Assembly: GCF_036046055.1 (NCBI RefSeq)
Contig: NZ_CP107939.1
Coordinates: 1,364,001 to 1,428,000, forward strand
Direction: 5' to 3'
Length of the DNA stretch: 64,000 bases
Source of the DNA: Nocardia sp. NBC_00403
GTDB taxonomy: Bacteria > Actinomycetota > Actinomycetes > Mycobacteriales > Mycobacteriaceae
Shown here: positions 39,992 to 49,001 of the stretch, one piece after another
Position numbering within the stretch: the stretch's first letter is position 1
How the letters are laid out: each line of letters opens with the position of its first letter
Program-made: the position numbers and the translations under genes
The notes under the pieces: generated by a model
Seen by the model: only the letters and a program-made list of their open reading frames with translations
Told to the model about the DNA's origin: nothing
Databases searched by the model: none

Positions 39992-40522
39992 GTGTCCTAC
40001 CCCGAGCAGCCCGTGTCAGTACCCGAGCGGTCCGACTCCGTGCCACCGGTGCCGGCCGCGCAGCCGCTTGCCGCGAAAGTGATCGGCGCCCTGCGGCGCG
40101 GCGGGGCGTTCCTCGTGGTCGGCGCGATCGGGTTCCTTGTCGATGCGGGCACCTACAACCTGCTCGTGTTCTGGGGCGGTGAGGGAATTCTGTACCACTC
40201 TCCGTTGCCCGCCAAGATCATCGCGATCGCCGTAGCTACCGTGGTCACCTACTTCGGCAACAAGTGGTGGACGTTCGCGCACAAGAACACTGACAACCCT
40301 GGCCGCGAATATCTGCTCTACGCCGTGTTCAACGTGGTGGCCATCGGCTTGCAGCTGGGCTGTCTCGGTTTTTCCCGCTACGTGCTCGACCTGTCGACGC
40401 CGCTGTCGGACAATATTTCCGGCACGCTGATCGGGCAGATCGTCGCGGTGGTTTTTCGTTATTGGGCCTACGACAAATTCGTCTTTGTCGGTGGCCCGGC
40501 GAATGCCGAGCAACAGAAGTAG
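39992..40522 (+). CDS. GtrA-family membrane protein, second copy
   Basis: 176 residues: Pro/Val-rich cytoplasmic N-terminus of about 35 and four TM helices with the GtrA pattern (GAFLVVGAIGFLVDAGTYNLL, VTYFGNKWWTF, FRYWAYDKFVFV). Family role: moving polyprenyl-phosphate sugars across the membrane. Divergent from the GT2 gene and upstream of glfT2 in the same direction. Confidence 0.88.
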   Translation: MSYPEQPVSVPERSDSVPPVPAAQPLAAKVIGALRRGGAFLVVGAIGFLVDAGTYNLLVFWGGEGILYHSPLPAKIIAIAVATVVTYFGNKWWTFAHKNTDNPGREYLLYAVFNVVAIGLQLGCLGFSRYVLDLSTPLSDNISGTLIGQIVAVVFRYWAYDKFVFVGGPANAEQQK

Positions 40523-40676
40523 TCGCGGCACCATGGCTGCTGAACAGGCGCGGGCCGAGGTCGGTTGATATCCTCGCACCCGCCGCGAACGGCATCCAGG
40601 GGCTGTCTGTCCCGTCGGCACCCCGAGCGAGCACCCGGGAGCGCCGCCAATCGACACCGAGGATTTCGAGGACTTC

Positions 40677-42578
40677 ATGGATCAGTCGGCTACCCAAGCC
40701 GTTACCGAAACGAACGATCGACCTTCGGCTGCTGAAGCGCCCGCCTCGCTGCGCGCCGACCATCGGGCGCCCGATCGGCTGCTGCTGCAGCGCGGCATCT
40801 TCACCGGACCATCGGCGAAGGTCAGCGACGAGCTGTATGCCGTCGTGAAGGGTCGCGCGCATCGGGAGCGACTGGCGTTACGACTGGAAAAGGGCGCGAC
40901 CGCCCACACCAACACCTACTTCGGTCGGTTCGCCGCCAGCTACTGGCAGCGCTGGACCACCGTCACCGAGGTGCGGGCGACGATGGTGCTCGACGTGGCC
41001 GCGAAGGCAAGGGTCCGGGTGGTCGCCTCTGATATCGCCGGGCACCGACGGATCATCGAGACCGCCGAGATCACCGCGGCCGGCCCGCTGACACTGACAG
41101 CGCCGCTGGACCAATACGTCGATGGTGGTGCGTTGTGGCTCGAGTTCGATGCCATCGGCGGCGACCTCGGGATCACCGAACTCACCTGGACCTCGGTCGC
41201 ACCCGACCATGTGCGGCCGGTGGCGATCGCGATCTGCACCTTCAACCGGGCCGCGGATTGCGCCGAAACGGTGGCCGCGCTGGCCTCGGACGCAACCGTG
41301 CTCGCCGCGATCGACGCGGTGTACGTGGTCGACCAGGGCACCGATCTGGTGGAGAACCGTCCGGTGTTCCAGAACACCCTGCCGGTCTTCGGCGACAAAC
41401 TGCGCTACATCCGGCAGCCCAATCTCGGCGGTGCGGGTGGCTTCACCCGTGGCCTCTACGAGGTGTCCGCGGTGAACGAGCACGCCGATGTGATCCTGAT
41501 GGACGACGACATCCTGTGCGAGCCGGAAACGGTGCTGCGGCTCAATGCCTTCGCCAATATGACAGTGGAGCCGACGCTGGTCGGTGCCCAGATGCTGTTT
41601 CTGCTGAACCCCGACTACCTCAATGTCGGCGCCGAAGAGGTGCACCTGCACGAGCTCAAGCACGGGCAGAAGGTGCCGAAGGCATTGCGCAACACCAGCA
41701 TGCTCAAGCGCAACCAGGAGCGGCGCGTCGATGCGGGCTACAACGCCTGGTGGACCTGCCTCATCCCGGCGGAGGTCGTGGCCAAGATCGGTCTGCCGAT
41801 CCCGATCTTCTTCCAGTGGGACGACGTCGAATACGGCGTTCGGGCCCGCGAGAACGGGTTCGTGACGGTCACCCTGCCGAATGCCGCGGTGTGGCACGCC
41901 GACTTCTATTGGAAGGACTACGACGACTGGGCGCGTTACTTCAGCACCCGTAACTCGCTCGTCGTCGGTTCGCTGCACGCCGATCTCGACGCGAAGGCCA
42001 TCAGCCGCCAGCTGTTCCGCAGCCTGGCCGAACATCTGGTTGCCATGCAATACGGTCTGGTGCACACCACCCTGCAGGGCATCGAGGACTTCCTCGAGGG
42101 CCCGAAGGTGTTGCGCGACGGCGGAATCGAGGCGCTGGCCGCCGCCCGCGCCGCCCGCGGCGACTATCCGGAGACGGCCAAACACGCGGCCGCGACCCCA
42201 CCGGTGCGCTCCGGGGATATCCAGCTGCGCAGGGCGGGCGGCGAACCGAGCCGCGTGACTGCTGTGCTGATCAAGCGCGCCATCGGCCAGTGGACCGGCC
42301 GTACCCAGCACGGCTTGATCGGCATCACCCGCGAGGACGCGCACTGGTGGCACGTCGCACTGTTCGACCATGTCGTCGTCACCGATGCCTCCCAGTCCGG
42401 CGTCCGAATCCGCCGTCGCGACAAGGCAAGGGCCCGCGCTCTGCTGCTGCGCACCCTGCGCACCCTGCGCCGCCTGCGCCGTGAACTGCCCGCCTTGCAG
42501 CAGCAGTACCGCGCCGCGGTCCCGGAGCTCACCAGCCGCGCGAACTGGGAACGCCTCTACGGCATCGAGTCCGAGTAG
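40677..42578 (+). CDS. glfT2: Galactofuranosyltransferase GlfT2
   Basis: Processive enzyme that polymerises the galactan chain from UDP-galactofuranose on the inner membrane face. 633 residues (mycobacterial GlfT2 about 637): N-terminal beta-barrel, GT-A domain from VRPVAIAICTFNRA with D276-D278 (LMDDDILC), catalytic D382/D383 (FQWDDVEYG) and His407 (WHADFYWKDYDDWARY), helical C-terminal region. ATG 40677 is preceded by GAGG. The glf mutase gene is not in the window. Confidence 0.96.
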   Translation: MDQSATQAVTETNDRPSAAEAPASLRADHRAPDRLLLQRGIFTGPSAKVSDELYAVVKGRAHRERLALRLEKGATAHTNTYFGRFAASYWQRWTTVTEVRATMVLDVAAKARVRVVASDIAGHRRIIETAEITAAGPLTLTAPLDQYVDGGALWLEFDAIGGDLGITELTWTSVAPDHVRPVAIAICTFNRAADCAETVAALASDATVLAAIDAVYVVDQGTDLVENRPVFQNTLPVFGDKLRYIRQPNLGGAGGFTRGLYEVSAVNEHADVILMDDDILCEPETVLRLNAFANMTVEPTLVGAQMLFLLNPDYLNVGAEEVHLHELKHGQKVPKALRNTSMLKRNQERRVDAGYNAWWTCLIPAEVVAKIGLPIPIFFQWDDVEYGVRARENGFVTVTLPNAAVWHADFYWKDYDDWARYFSTRNSLVVGSLHADLDAKAISRQLFRSLAEHLVAMQYGLVHTTLQGIEDFLEGPKVLRDGGIEALAAARAARGDYPETAKHAAATPPVRSGDIQLRRAGGEPSRVTAVLIKRAIGQWTGRTQHGLIGITREDAHWWHVALFDHVVVTDASQSGVRIRRRDKARARALLLRTLRTLRRLRRELPALQQQYRAAVPELTSRANWERLYGIESE

Positions 42579-42596
42579 GTCGCCGTACAACGAGTG

Positions 42597-42630
42597 ACGA
42601 GCCGTACCCGCCATCGCGGGTGCGGCTCGT
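42597..42630 (+). terminator. Terminator of glfT2
   Basis: 15-bp arms (42597-42611 and 42616-42630, one mismatch), 4-nt loop, 18 bp after the stop codon. Confidence 0.7.
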
Positions 42631-42781
42631 CCGGTTCACCGGGGCGCGTCGGCGCAGTCGCCGATGGGTCCGGGCATCGGCGCTTCGGTCGCCGATAAAC
42701 CCGCTGCGCAACAGTAGTTTCACGACGCGGCGCCCGACCTCGAACAGAGGCCGAGCGCCGGGTGTACCTCGGGAGTGTGCT

Positions 42782-43633
42782 TCAGAGGAACAGGTCGGTG
42801 GTCAGTTCGCCGTCGCCGGGGACGACACGGTACTTGTCCAGATCGGTAATGCCGTGGGCGGCAAGGACTTCGTCGTCGAGGAAGAAGTTTCCGCTGGTCT
42901 CCTTGGACGGTGCGGTGAGGACCAGGTAGGCGGCGTCGGCATAGATGTCGGGGGTGCGGGAGGTGGCGATCATTTCTTCGCCGCCGAGCAGGTTCTGCAC
43001 CGCGGCAGTAGCGATGGTCGTGCGCGGCCACAGCGAGTTGACCCCGATGCCGTCGCCCTTGAGCTCCTCGGCCAACCCCAGTGTGGTCAGCGACATTCCG
43101 TACTTGGCGATGGTGTAGCCCAGCGCCATGCCCGCCCACTTGGGGTCGAGGTTCAGCGGCGGCGAGAGGGTGAGGATGTGCGGGTTGCGGCCCGCCGCCG
43201 CCGACTCGCGCAGCGCCGGAATGCTGAGCTTGGAGAGCAGGAAACTGCCGCGGCAGTTGATGTCCTGCATGAGGTCGTACTTCTTCATCGAGATGGCGTC
43301 GGTGGGGGAAAGGTCGATCGCCGAGGCGTTGTTGACCACCAGGTCGATGCCGCCGAAGCGCTCGACCGTCTGGCGCACGGCCTCGGCCACCGACTCGTCG
43401 ATCCGCACGTCGCCGACGAACGGCAGCACCTGACCGCCCGCGGCCTCCAGCTCGGCCGCCGCGGTGTGGATGGTGCCGGGAAGTTTGGGATGCGGCTGGT
43501 CGGTCTTGGCGATGAGGGTGATGTTCGCGCCGTCGGCCGCGGCCCGTTTGGCGATTTCCAGACCGATGCCGCGGCTGCCGCCCGACATGATCATCGTCTT
43601 GCCTGCGAGCGGCTTCGATCCCGGTTCCGTCAT
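42782..43633 (-). CDS. Short-chain dehydrogenase/reductase, HSDL2-like
   Basis: 283 residues: nucleotide-binding SGGSRGIGLEIA near residue 18, NNASAI, catalytic Ser in LTLSPPLNL and GYTIAKYGM (Tyr/Lys). The long TDQPHPKLPGTIHTAA insert is typical of the SDR subgroup containing human HSDL2. Probably acts on a lipid or steroid-like substrate. A 24-bp palindrome containing a KstR-type motif lies about 76-99 bp upstream. Confidence 0.88.
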   Translation of the reverse strand: MTEPGSKPLAGKTMIMSGGSRGIGLEIAKRAAADGANITLIAKTDQPHPKLPGTIHTAAAELEAAGGQVLPFVGDVRIDESVAEAVRQTVERFGGIDLVVNNASAIDLSPTDAISMKKYDLMQDINCRGSFLLSKLSIPALRESAAAGRNPHILTLSPPLNLDPKWAGMALGYTIAKYGMSLTTLGLAEELKGDGIGVNSLWPRTTIATAAVQNLLGGEEMIATSRTPDIYADAAYLVLTAPSKETSGNFFLDDEVLAAHGITDLDKYRVVPGDGELTTDLFL

Positions 43634-43708
43634 GACCTGCTCCTGTCGTCTATGCCGCAGGTGGCGCCCCGCGGCCTTCCGCGCTTTGCACGTTAAGGGT
43701 AAACCCTG

Positions 43709-43732
43709 CCCCTATGCAACCAGTTGCATAGG
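43709..43732. promoter_or_regulatory. Palindromic operator, KstR/TetR-type, upstream of the SDR
   Basis: 11-bp arms, CCCTATGCAAC-CA-GTTGCATAGGG read as arm-spacer-arm. The core fits the published KstR consensus TnnAACnnGTTnnA exactly. Confidence 0.55.
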
Positions 43733-43743
43733 GTGGTCGAAGA

Positions 43744-43777
43744 GAGGGCATCGGAACCGCGATGTTCCGATGCCCTC
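43744..43777 (-). terminator. Terminator of the P/Q-rich protein gene
   Basis: Perfect 14-bp stem (43744-43757 and 43764-43777), 6-nt loop, 17 bp past the stop codon. Confidence 0.7.
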
Positions 43778-43793
43778 GACTTCACCAGAGGCG

Positions 43794-44489
43794 TCAGATG
43801 CTCGCGATCATGACGATGTTGAGCAACATGATCAGTGCGGCCAGTCCCCAGGTGACGTAGAGGAACACCATGCCCGGCGTCTTCTGCGGCACCTGACCGA
43901 TCGCGCCGTTGAGGAAGATGACCACCGGCGCGCGGTAATAGAACCGTGTGCCCTGCCCCTCGGCGATCGGCACTGTCACATTGGCGGGGCCCATGTCGAA
44001 CAGCCACGGGGTGGTGACCTTGACGTGGTACTGGCCCGGCCCGACGGGGATGTGATTCTGTCCCCAGCGCGTGTTCGGCACCCGCTGACCATTGACCAGG
44101 ATCTTCGGCTTGGTCAATGCCAGCAGGAAGGCGAATCCCGAGTACGACGCATCGATGGTGATTCCGGGCGGTGCAGGCGGCGCGGGCGGTGCGCCGTAGG
44201 GCGCCTGCTGCGCGAACTGCGGTGCGGGCTGTCCGTACGGCTGCCCGTATGGTGCGGCCTGTTGCCCGAACTGCGGAGCTTGCGGCTGACCGTACGCAGG
44301 CTGCGGTTGGCCGTAGGCAGGTTGCGGGATCTGCGGTTGGCTCGGGTGTTGCTGATCCGGCGCGTACTGCGGCGGTGCACCGTATTGTTGCGGCGCACCA
44401 TACTGCGGTGCGGGCTGGCCGTATGCGGGCTGCCCAGGCCATTGCCCGGGCTGCTGGCCCTGAGGCGGATACCCGCCGGGGTAACTCAT
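43794..44489 (-). CDS. Membrane-anchored protein with Pro/Gln/Tyr/Gly-rich N-terminus
   Basis: 231 residues. The first 110 are a low-complexity tail with repeated PAYGQP and QYGAPP units; the rest is a compact beta-like domain (GITIDASYSGFAFLLALTKPKILVNG, VPVGPGQYHV-type stretch) and a C-terminal TM helix (VFLYVTWGLAALIMLLNIVMI). Family not named by me; such tails in actinobacterial membrane proteins often mediate clustering. Function unknown. Confidence 0.75.
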   Translation of the reverse strand: MSYPGGYPPQGQQPGQWPGQPAYGQPAPQYGAPQQYGAPPQYAPDQQHPSQPQIPQPAYGQPQPAYGQPQAPQFGQQAAPYGQPYGQPAPQFAQQAPYGAPPAPPAPPGITIDASYSGFAFLLALTKPKILVNGQRVPNTRWGQNHIPVGPGQYHVKVTTPWLFDMGPANVTVPIAEGQGTRFYYRAPVVIFLNGAIGQVPQKTPGMVFLYVTWGLAALIMLLNIVMIASI

Positions 44490-44544
44490 TCAACCCTCCC
44501 AGTTATCGATTAATGCGAGCCGACCCTACCGTGATTCGGCCAGT

Positions 44545-45594
44545 TCAGCGCCGCCGAGAGTTCCGCTCCTGGTAAGTCCTCCGGTGCTGCTTGGTGACGT
44601 TGCGCCAGACTCGCTCCCGCTCGGCTTGCAGGCGTTTGTCGGTGCGGGCGGCCATCCAGGCGTTCTCGCGGGCCAGTTTGCGATAGCTGTCGACCCGGCG
44701 CTGGGTCAGCGCGCCGTTATCGATGGCCTCCTGTACCGCGCAGCCCGGTTCGCCGTGGTGCGCACAATCGCCGAAACGGCATTGCTCGGCAATGGATTCC
44801 AGATCGCTGAAGGTCTTTTCGATGCCCTCGGCCGCATCCCACAACCCGATGCCGCGCAATCCGGGCGTATCGATCAGCGTGCCGCCACCGGGCAGCGGTT
44901 GCAGCTCCCGGTGCACTGTGGTGTGCCTGCCCTTCTTGTCGGCCGCGCGAACAGCATTGGTGGCGAACGCTTCTCGACCGAGCAGGGCATTGGCGAGCGT
45001 CGATTTGCCTGCGCCGGAAGGGCCGATCAACGCGACGGTTCCGTCGAGCATCGCGGTGAGCACATCCAGCCCGAACCCACTGCTGGCACTGACCGCGAGC
45101 ACGGCAGCGCCCGGTGCGGCGGCGCGCACCTCGTCGAGCGGAATATCCAGCGCCGCATCCACTTTGGTGAGCAGCACAATCGGCTGTGCATTACTTTCCC
45201 AGGTCAGCGCGAGCATCCGCTCGATGCGTCCGAGATCGACATCTCCGTCGGCCGCGGTGCAGATCAGCACGGTGTCGACATTCGTGGCGAGCACCTGCCC
45301 CTGCGACCGTCCCGACACCGCCGATCGCGTGATCGCCGACCGTCGCGGCAGCAGTTGCCGTACCGCCGACTCGGCATCGATGCTCACCCAGTCGCCCGTG
45401 CACAGGCCGCTGATCTCGGAATCCGATCGCGGACACCGAGCCCGGGCCGGCCCCGCGGGCGTCGCGACATCGCATTCGCTGCGGTCCATTCGAATCACCC
45501 GCGCAGGCACGCATCCATCGGTGATGAGCGCCTCGTATTCAGTAGCTACGGCTTCGGTCCAGCCGTAAGGGACAAGCAGGTCGTAATCGACCAT
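44545..45594 (-). CDS. rsgA: Ribosome small-subunit GTPase RsgA
   Basis: Circularly permuted GTPase for 30S maturation. 349 residues: G4 LLTKVD precedes G1 GPSGAGKSTLANALLG and G3 DTPGLRG; C-terminal zinc motif CRFGDCAHHGEPGC; N-terminal OB domain. Starts at ATG 45594, after a possible short leader ORF. Confidence 0.93.
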   Translation of the reverse strand: MVDYDLLVPYGWTEAVATEYEALITDGCVPARVIRMDRSECDVATPAGPARARCPRSDSEISGLCTGDWVSIDAESAVRQLLPRRSAITRSAVSGRSQGQVLATNVDTVLICTAADGDVDLGRIERMLALTWESNAQPIVLLTKVDAALDIPLDEVRAAAPGAAVLAVSASSGFGLDVLTAMLDGTVALIGPSGAGKSTLANALLGREAFATNAVRAADKKGRHTTVHRELQPLPGGGTLIDTPGLRGIGLWDAAEGIEKTFSDLESIAEQCRFGDCAHHGEPGCAVQEAIDNGALTQRRVDSYRKLARENAWMAARTDKRLQAERERVWRNVTKQHRRTYQERNSRRR

Positions 45595-45636
45595 GATGGA
45601 AGGAATCCTTCGTCGAGCACCGAGCCCGACCCGGGC

Positions 45637-45726
45637 TCAGTGAGTGGAGTGAGAGGTGGAGGTCCGTCCGGCGGCACGCAGTCGCGCGGCTCGCCCGGGC
45701 ATGACAATCCGAAGCTTGGTAGTCAC
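45637..45726 (-). CDS. Possible 29-residue leader ORF upstream of rsgA
   Basis: GTG 45726 follows a strong GGAGG Shine-Dalgarno (8 nt before the start, within a longer purine-rich run). The Arg/Thr/Ser-rich peptide begins MTTKLRIVMPGRAARLRAAG and ends STSHSTH, 42 nt before rsgA. Could be a regulatory leader peptide or a real small basic protein; no homologue recognised. Confidence 0.35.
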   Translation of the reverse strand: MTTKLRIVMPGRAARLRAAGRTSTSHSTH

Positions 45727-45867
45727 GCGGCCCACCTCCTCACCTATCTCCTCGAAGTTCCTCAACACACTGACAGCTGCGCCCAACCCTGCGCAACCTA
45801 TTTTTTTCCCGCGCCGAAGCGCGCGCGGTTCGGCGGGGATGGCTTGCGGCGCTCGGGTGCGACGAGG

Positions 45868-46959
45868 TCAGCTTTTGTCCGGCTTGCCGAACTGCTCGTT
45901 GCGGCCGAGGCTGCGTAGCTGGAACCATTCGCGCAGGCCGGCGGGGTCGCGGCGGGTGACGAGGAAGAACCAGGAGAAGCGGATCCATTCCTGGGGGAGC
46001 AGCTTTCGCATACCGGGCTGGGCCATCAGGTAGCCACGGTTGCGGTAGGTGAAGTAGCGCTTCACCGGATCATCGGGGTACTGGGTGTGCATGCGGCCGC
46101 CGAGGATCGGCTTGAATTCGGCGGCGCCATTGGGGTGTAGGTAGGCCGTTTGTAGGCAGGTGCCGAAGGGCAGGCCGGAGCGGACCAGGCGGCGGTGCAC
46201 CTCGACCTCGTCGCCGCGGACGAAAAGGCGCAGATCGGGCACACCGATCACGTCGACCGCCTTGGCGGAGATGAGGGCGCCGTTGAACAGGGAGGCGATA
46301 CCGGGCAGGAAGTCCTCGTCGCCTAGCTCGGAGCGCAGCCGCCGCCACACCACGCCGCGGCGCAGCGGGAAGGCGAGCCGATCCGGTTCGTCGATATCGC
46401 AGACCACCGGCGAGACCTCGGAAAGACCGTGCCGGGCAGCACAATCCAGCAGAATGGACAGCACCTCGGGGCCCTCGGGCCTGCCGTCGTCGTCGGCGAG
46501 CCACACCCAGTCCGCGCCCTGGGTGAGCGCGTGCAGCATGCCGAGCGCGAAACCGCCCGCGCCACCGAGGTTGTGCGCCGACCCCAGGTAGGTCGATTCG
46601 ATCGGCTGCTGCCGGACCAGTTCGGCGACCTCGGGCTCGTTGCCGTTATCGATCACGATCAGGTGGTCCACCGGCCGCGACTGGGAGGTGACGACCTTCA
46701 GCGATTCCGCGAGCAGCTCACGCCGCTTGTGTGTGACCACGACCGCGATGATCCTGGCGTCGGGGCCGGTACCGGTCGGGGTGAGGTCGGCGGGAGCGGT
46801 CGCCGGCGCCGAATCACTCGCGGTTGCGTCGACCTTCGGTGCCGCCGCGTCGACCGAGGCATCGGCCGCGGCTACCGTCTCGGAGGTGTCCTGCGGCGTA
46901 TCGACCGGGGACTGCCCCCCGGTGACGATCGGGGGCTCCTGCCCAGTCGATTCGATCAT
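45868..46959 (-). CDS. glfT1: Galactofuranosyltransferase GlfT1
   Basis: Starts galactan by adding the first galactofuranose residues to the rhamnose-containing linker lipid. 363 residues, about 60 longer than the mycobacterial enzyme through an Ala/Thr/Asp/Pro-rich N-terminus. GT2 domain: IIAVVVTHKRRELLAESLKVV, HNLGGAGGFALGM, LADDDGRPEG (DDD), FVRGDEVEVHRRL and HPNGAAEFKPILGGR. ATG 46959 follows GGAGG. Downstream of wzm-wzt on the minus strand, as expected for the galactan export cluster. Confidence 0.92.
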   Translation of the reverse strand: MIESTGQEPPIVTGGQSPVDTPQDTSETVAAADASVDAAAPKVDATASDSAPATAPADLTPTGTGPDARIIAVVVTHKRRELLAESLKVVTSQSRPVDHLIVIDNGNEPEVAELVRQQPIESTYLGSAHNLGGAGGFALGMLHALTQGADWVWLADDDGRPEGPEVLSILLDCAARHGLSEVSPVVCDIDEPDRLAFPLRRGVVWRRLRSELGDEDFLPGIASLFNGALISAKAVDVIGVPDLRLFVRGDEVEVHRRLVRSGLPFGTCLQTAYLHPNGAAEFKPILGGRMHTQYPDDPVKRYFTYRNRGYLMAQPGMRKLLPQEWIRFSWFFLVTRRDPAGLREWFQLRSLGRNEQFGKPDKS

Positions 46960-47032
46960 GCCTCCGCCTCGCTGACGCTCGGCCCCGGCATGCGCGATGC
47001 GCGCTGGCACACGATTCGCTCGCTGCGCTCGC

Positions 47033-47872
47033 TCATGCCTTGTTCCGCTCCAGTTCTCGTTCGGTGCCCATTGTCCGCTCGGCTTCCATTTCGCGCAGCA
47101 CGGTGGCGACGTGGTTTCCCGCCTCCGGTCCTTCGTACGCGCGCACAACTTCTTCTATACCGCCGCGCAAACGGATCTGCCCATGGTCGATCCACATGGC
47201 GGTATCGCAGAGTTGCGCGAGGAATTCATTGGAATGGCTGGCGAACACCAGGATGCCGGACCTGGCCACCAATGACTGCAACCGGATACGGGCTTTCTTC
47301 ATGAATTCGGCGTCCACCGCGCCGATGCCCTCGTCCAGCAGCAGGATTTCCGGGTCGATCGAGGTGACAACGCCCATGGCAAGGCGAACCCGCATACCCG
47401 TCGAATAGGTGCGCAGCGGCATGGACAGATACTCGCCGAGTTCGGTGAAATCGGCGATCTCATCGATCTTGGACAGCATCTGCTTGCGCGTCTGCCCGAG
47501 GAATAGGCCGCGGATGATGATGTTCTCGTAGCCGGAAATCTCCGGGTCCATGCCGACGCCGAGATCGAACACCGGCGCCACCCGGCCACAGATGCGCGCA
47601 CTGCCGCGCGAGGGCTCGTAGATTCCCGAAAGCAACCGCAGCAGCGTCGACTTGCCTGCGCCGTTGTGCCCGACAAGGCCGATCCGGTCGCCTTCTTTCA
47701 GCGAAAGCGTGATGTCGCGCAACGCCTCGACGACCACGACATCGGACTGATTGCGTCCGATCGCGCCGCCCGCCTTACCGAGGAACGCCTTCTTCAGCGA
47801 CCGCGATTTGGCGTCGAAAATCGGGAACTCGACCCACGCCTGCCGGGTTTCGATACTCACATGGTCGGTCAT
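47033..47872 (-). CDS. wzt: ABC transporter ATPase Wzt, galactan export
   Basis: 279 residues: Walker A GHNGAGKST, signature YSTGMRVRL, Walker B ILLLDEGIGAVD, H-loop SHSNEF. Partner of the permease 10 bp upstream; with glfT1 it forms the set proposed to export lipid-linked galactan (mycobacterial Rv3781-Rv3783). No C-terminal carbohydrate-binding domain, so cap-independent export is expected. Confidence 0.93.
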   Translation of the reverse strand: MTDHVSIETRQAWVEFPIFDAKSRSLKKAFLGKAGGAIGRNQSDVVVVEALRDITLSLKEGDRIGLVGHNGAGKSTLLRLLSGIYEPSRGSARICGRVAPVFDLGVGMDPEISGYENIIIRGLFLGQTRKQMLSKIDEIADFTELGEYLSMPLRTYSTGMRVRLAMGVVTSIDPEILLLDEGIGAVDAEFMKKARIRLQSLVARSGILVFASHSNEFLAQLCDTAMWIDHGQIRLRGGIEEVVRAYEGPEAGNHVATVLREMEAERTMGTERELERNKA

Positions 47873-47882
47873 CGAGCCCCTC

Positions 47883-48947
47883 CTAAACCCAGTACGGCAC
47901 GCGTGAACGGAACTGCTTCATCGCGAAGATCGCCACGATCCAGCCGATCACGGTGATGGAGCCGACGATCACCCAGTGATACAGATGCTGATCGTCGCCG
48001 AGCAACGGCGCACGGACGATTTCCAGGTAATGGAACGTCGGGACGATTTCGGCCAGTTTCGCGCGCTCGCTGACCTGGCCGCCCTGGGCCTCCAGGCTTT
48101 TCGTATTCCACATGACCGGAGTCAGCACGAACAGCATCAGCGTGAGGCTGCCGAGGATCGGCGCGATATCGCGGTAGCGAGTGCTGAAGATGCCGAACAC
48201 GATCGACACCCACATCGCGTTGAGGAACAGCAACACGAGGGCGGGGATGGCGAATATCGCGGTCCAGTGCAGTTTCTCCCAGACACCGAATGCGACCAGC
48301 ACAACCAGATAAATCAGCATGTTGTGCGCGAAGAACAGCAGTTGCCGCCACACCAGGCGATAGACATGCACGCTCAGCGCCGAGGGCAGCTGTTTGATCA
48401 GTCCCTCGTTGGCGATGAACACATCGGAGCCCTCGAGGATGCTCGCGTTGATCACGTTCCAGACGATGATGCCGACGGCCACATAGGGCAGGTAGTCCTT
48501 GATCGGCTGATCGAGCAGCGCCGCGTACAGCAGGCCGATCGCCGCGGCCTGCACGCCGGTCGCGATGGTGATCCAGAACGGCCCGAGCACCGAGCGCCGG
48601 TAGCGCTGCTTGATGTCCTGCCAGCCGAGCGACAGCCATAGTTCGCGCTGCGAAAAGCCACCGCGGAAATCCTTGAAGGCGCGCTGGAAGGTCTGCGAAT
48701 CCGACACGATCGGTGTCTCGACCGCGACGGACTCCACTGCGGGAGCGTCGTCTGCCGATGTGGTCGGCTGCTCGTCGGGGGTCACCGGAGTCTCATTCGC
48801 TGACTTCTTCTTCGCGTCTTCCGTCGAGGTCTCTGCGGAAGGCTCGTCGGAAAGTGCTTGGCTGGTATCTGAACGCACTTGGCTCTCTTCAGTACGCCCC
48901 GGGTCGACAGCGGAAACCGAGTCGGGGCGAGCGGCAGCGGCGGGCAC
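47883..48947 (-). CDS. wzm: ABC transporter permease Wzm, galactan export
   Basis: 354 residues: disordered acidic N-terminus of about 85 (Ser/Glu/Asp/Thr/Pro), then the ABC-2 permease with interface helix RELWLSLGWQDIKQRYRRSVLGPFW and six TM helices. Mycobacterial homologues are about 280 residues, so the N-terminus is an extension. GTG 48947 has TAGGCT 8 nt upstream. Confidence 0.92.
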   Translation of the reverse strand: MPAAAARPDSVSAVDPGRTEESQVRSDTSQALSDEPSAETSTEDAKKKSANETPVTPDEQPTTSADDAPAVESVAVETPIVSDSQTFQRAFKDFRGGFSQRELWLSLGWQDIKQRYRRSVLGPFWITIATGVQAAAIGLLYAALLDQPIKDYLPYVAVGIIVWNVINASILEGSDVFIANEGLIKQLPSALSVHVYRLVWRQLLFFAHNMLIYLVVLVAFGVWEKLHWTAIFAIPALVLLFLNAMWVSIVFGIFSTRYRDIAPILGSLTLMLFVLTPVMWNTKSLEAQGGQVSERAKLAEIVPTFHYLEIVRAPLLGDDQHLYHWVIVGSITVIGWIVAIFAMKQFRSRVPYWV

Positions 48948-49001
48948 GGTGCCCGAGCCTACCCTCGTAAATTCCGGTCGGCCCGCGTGGCCACACGGGG
49001 T

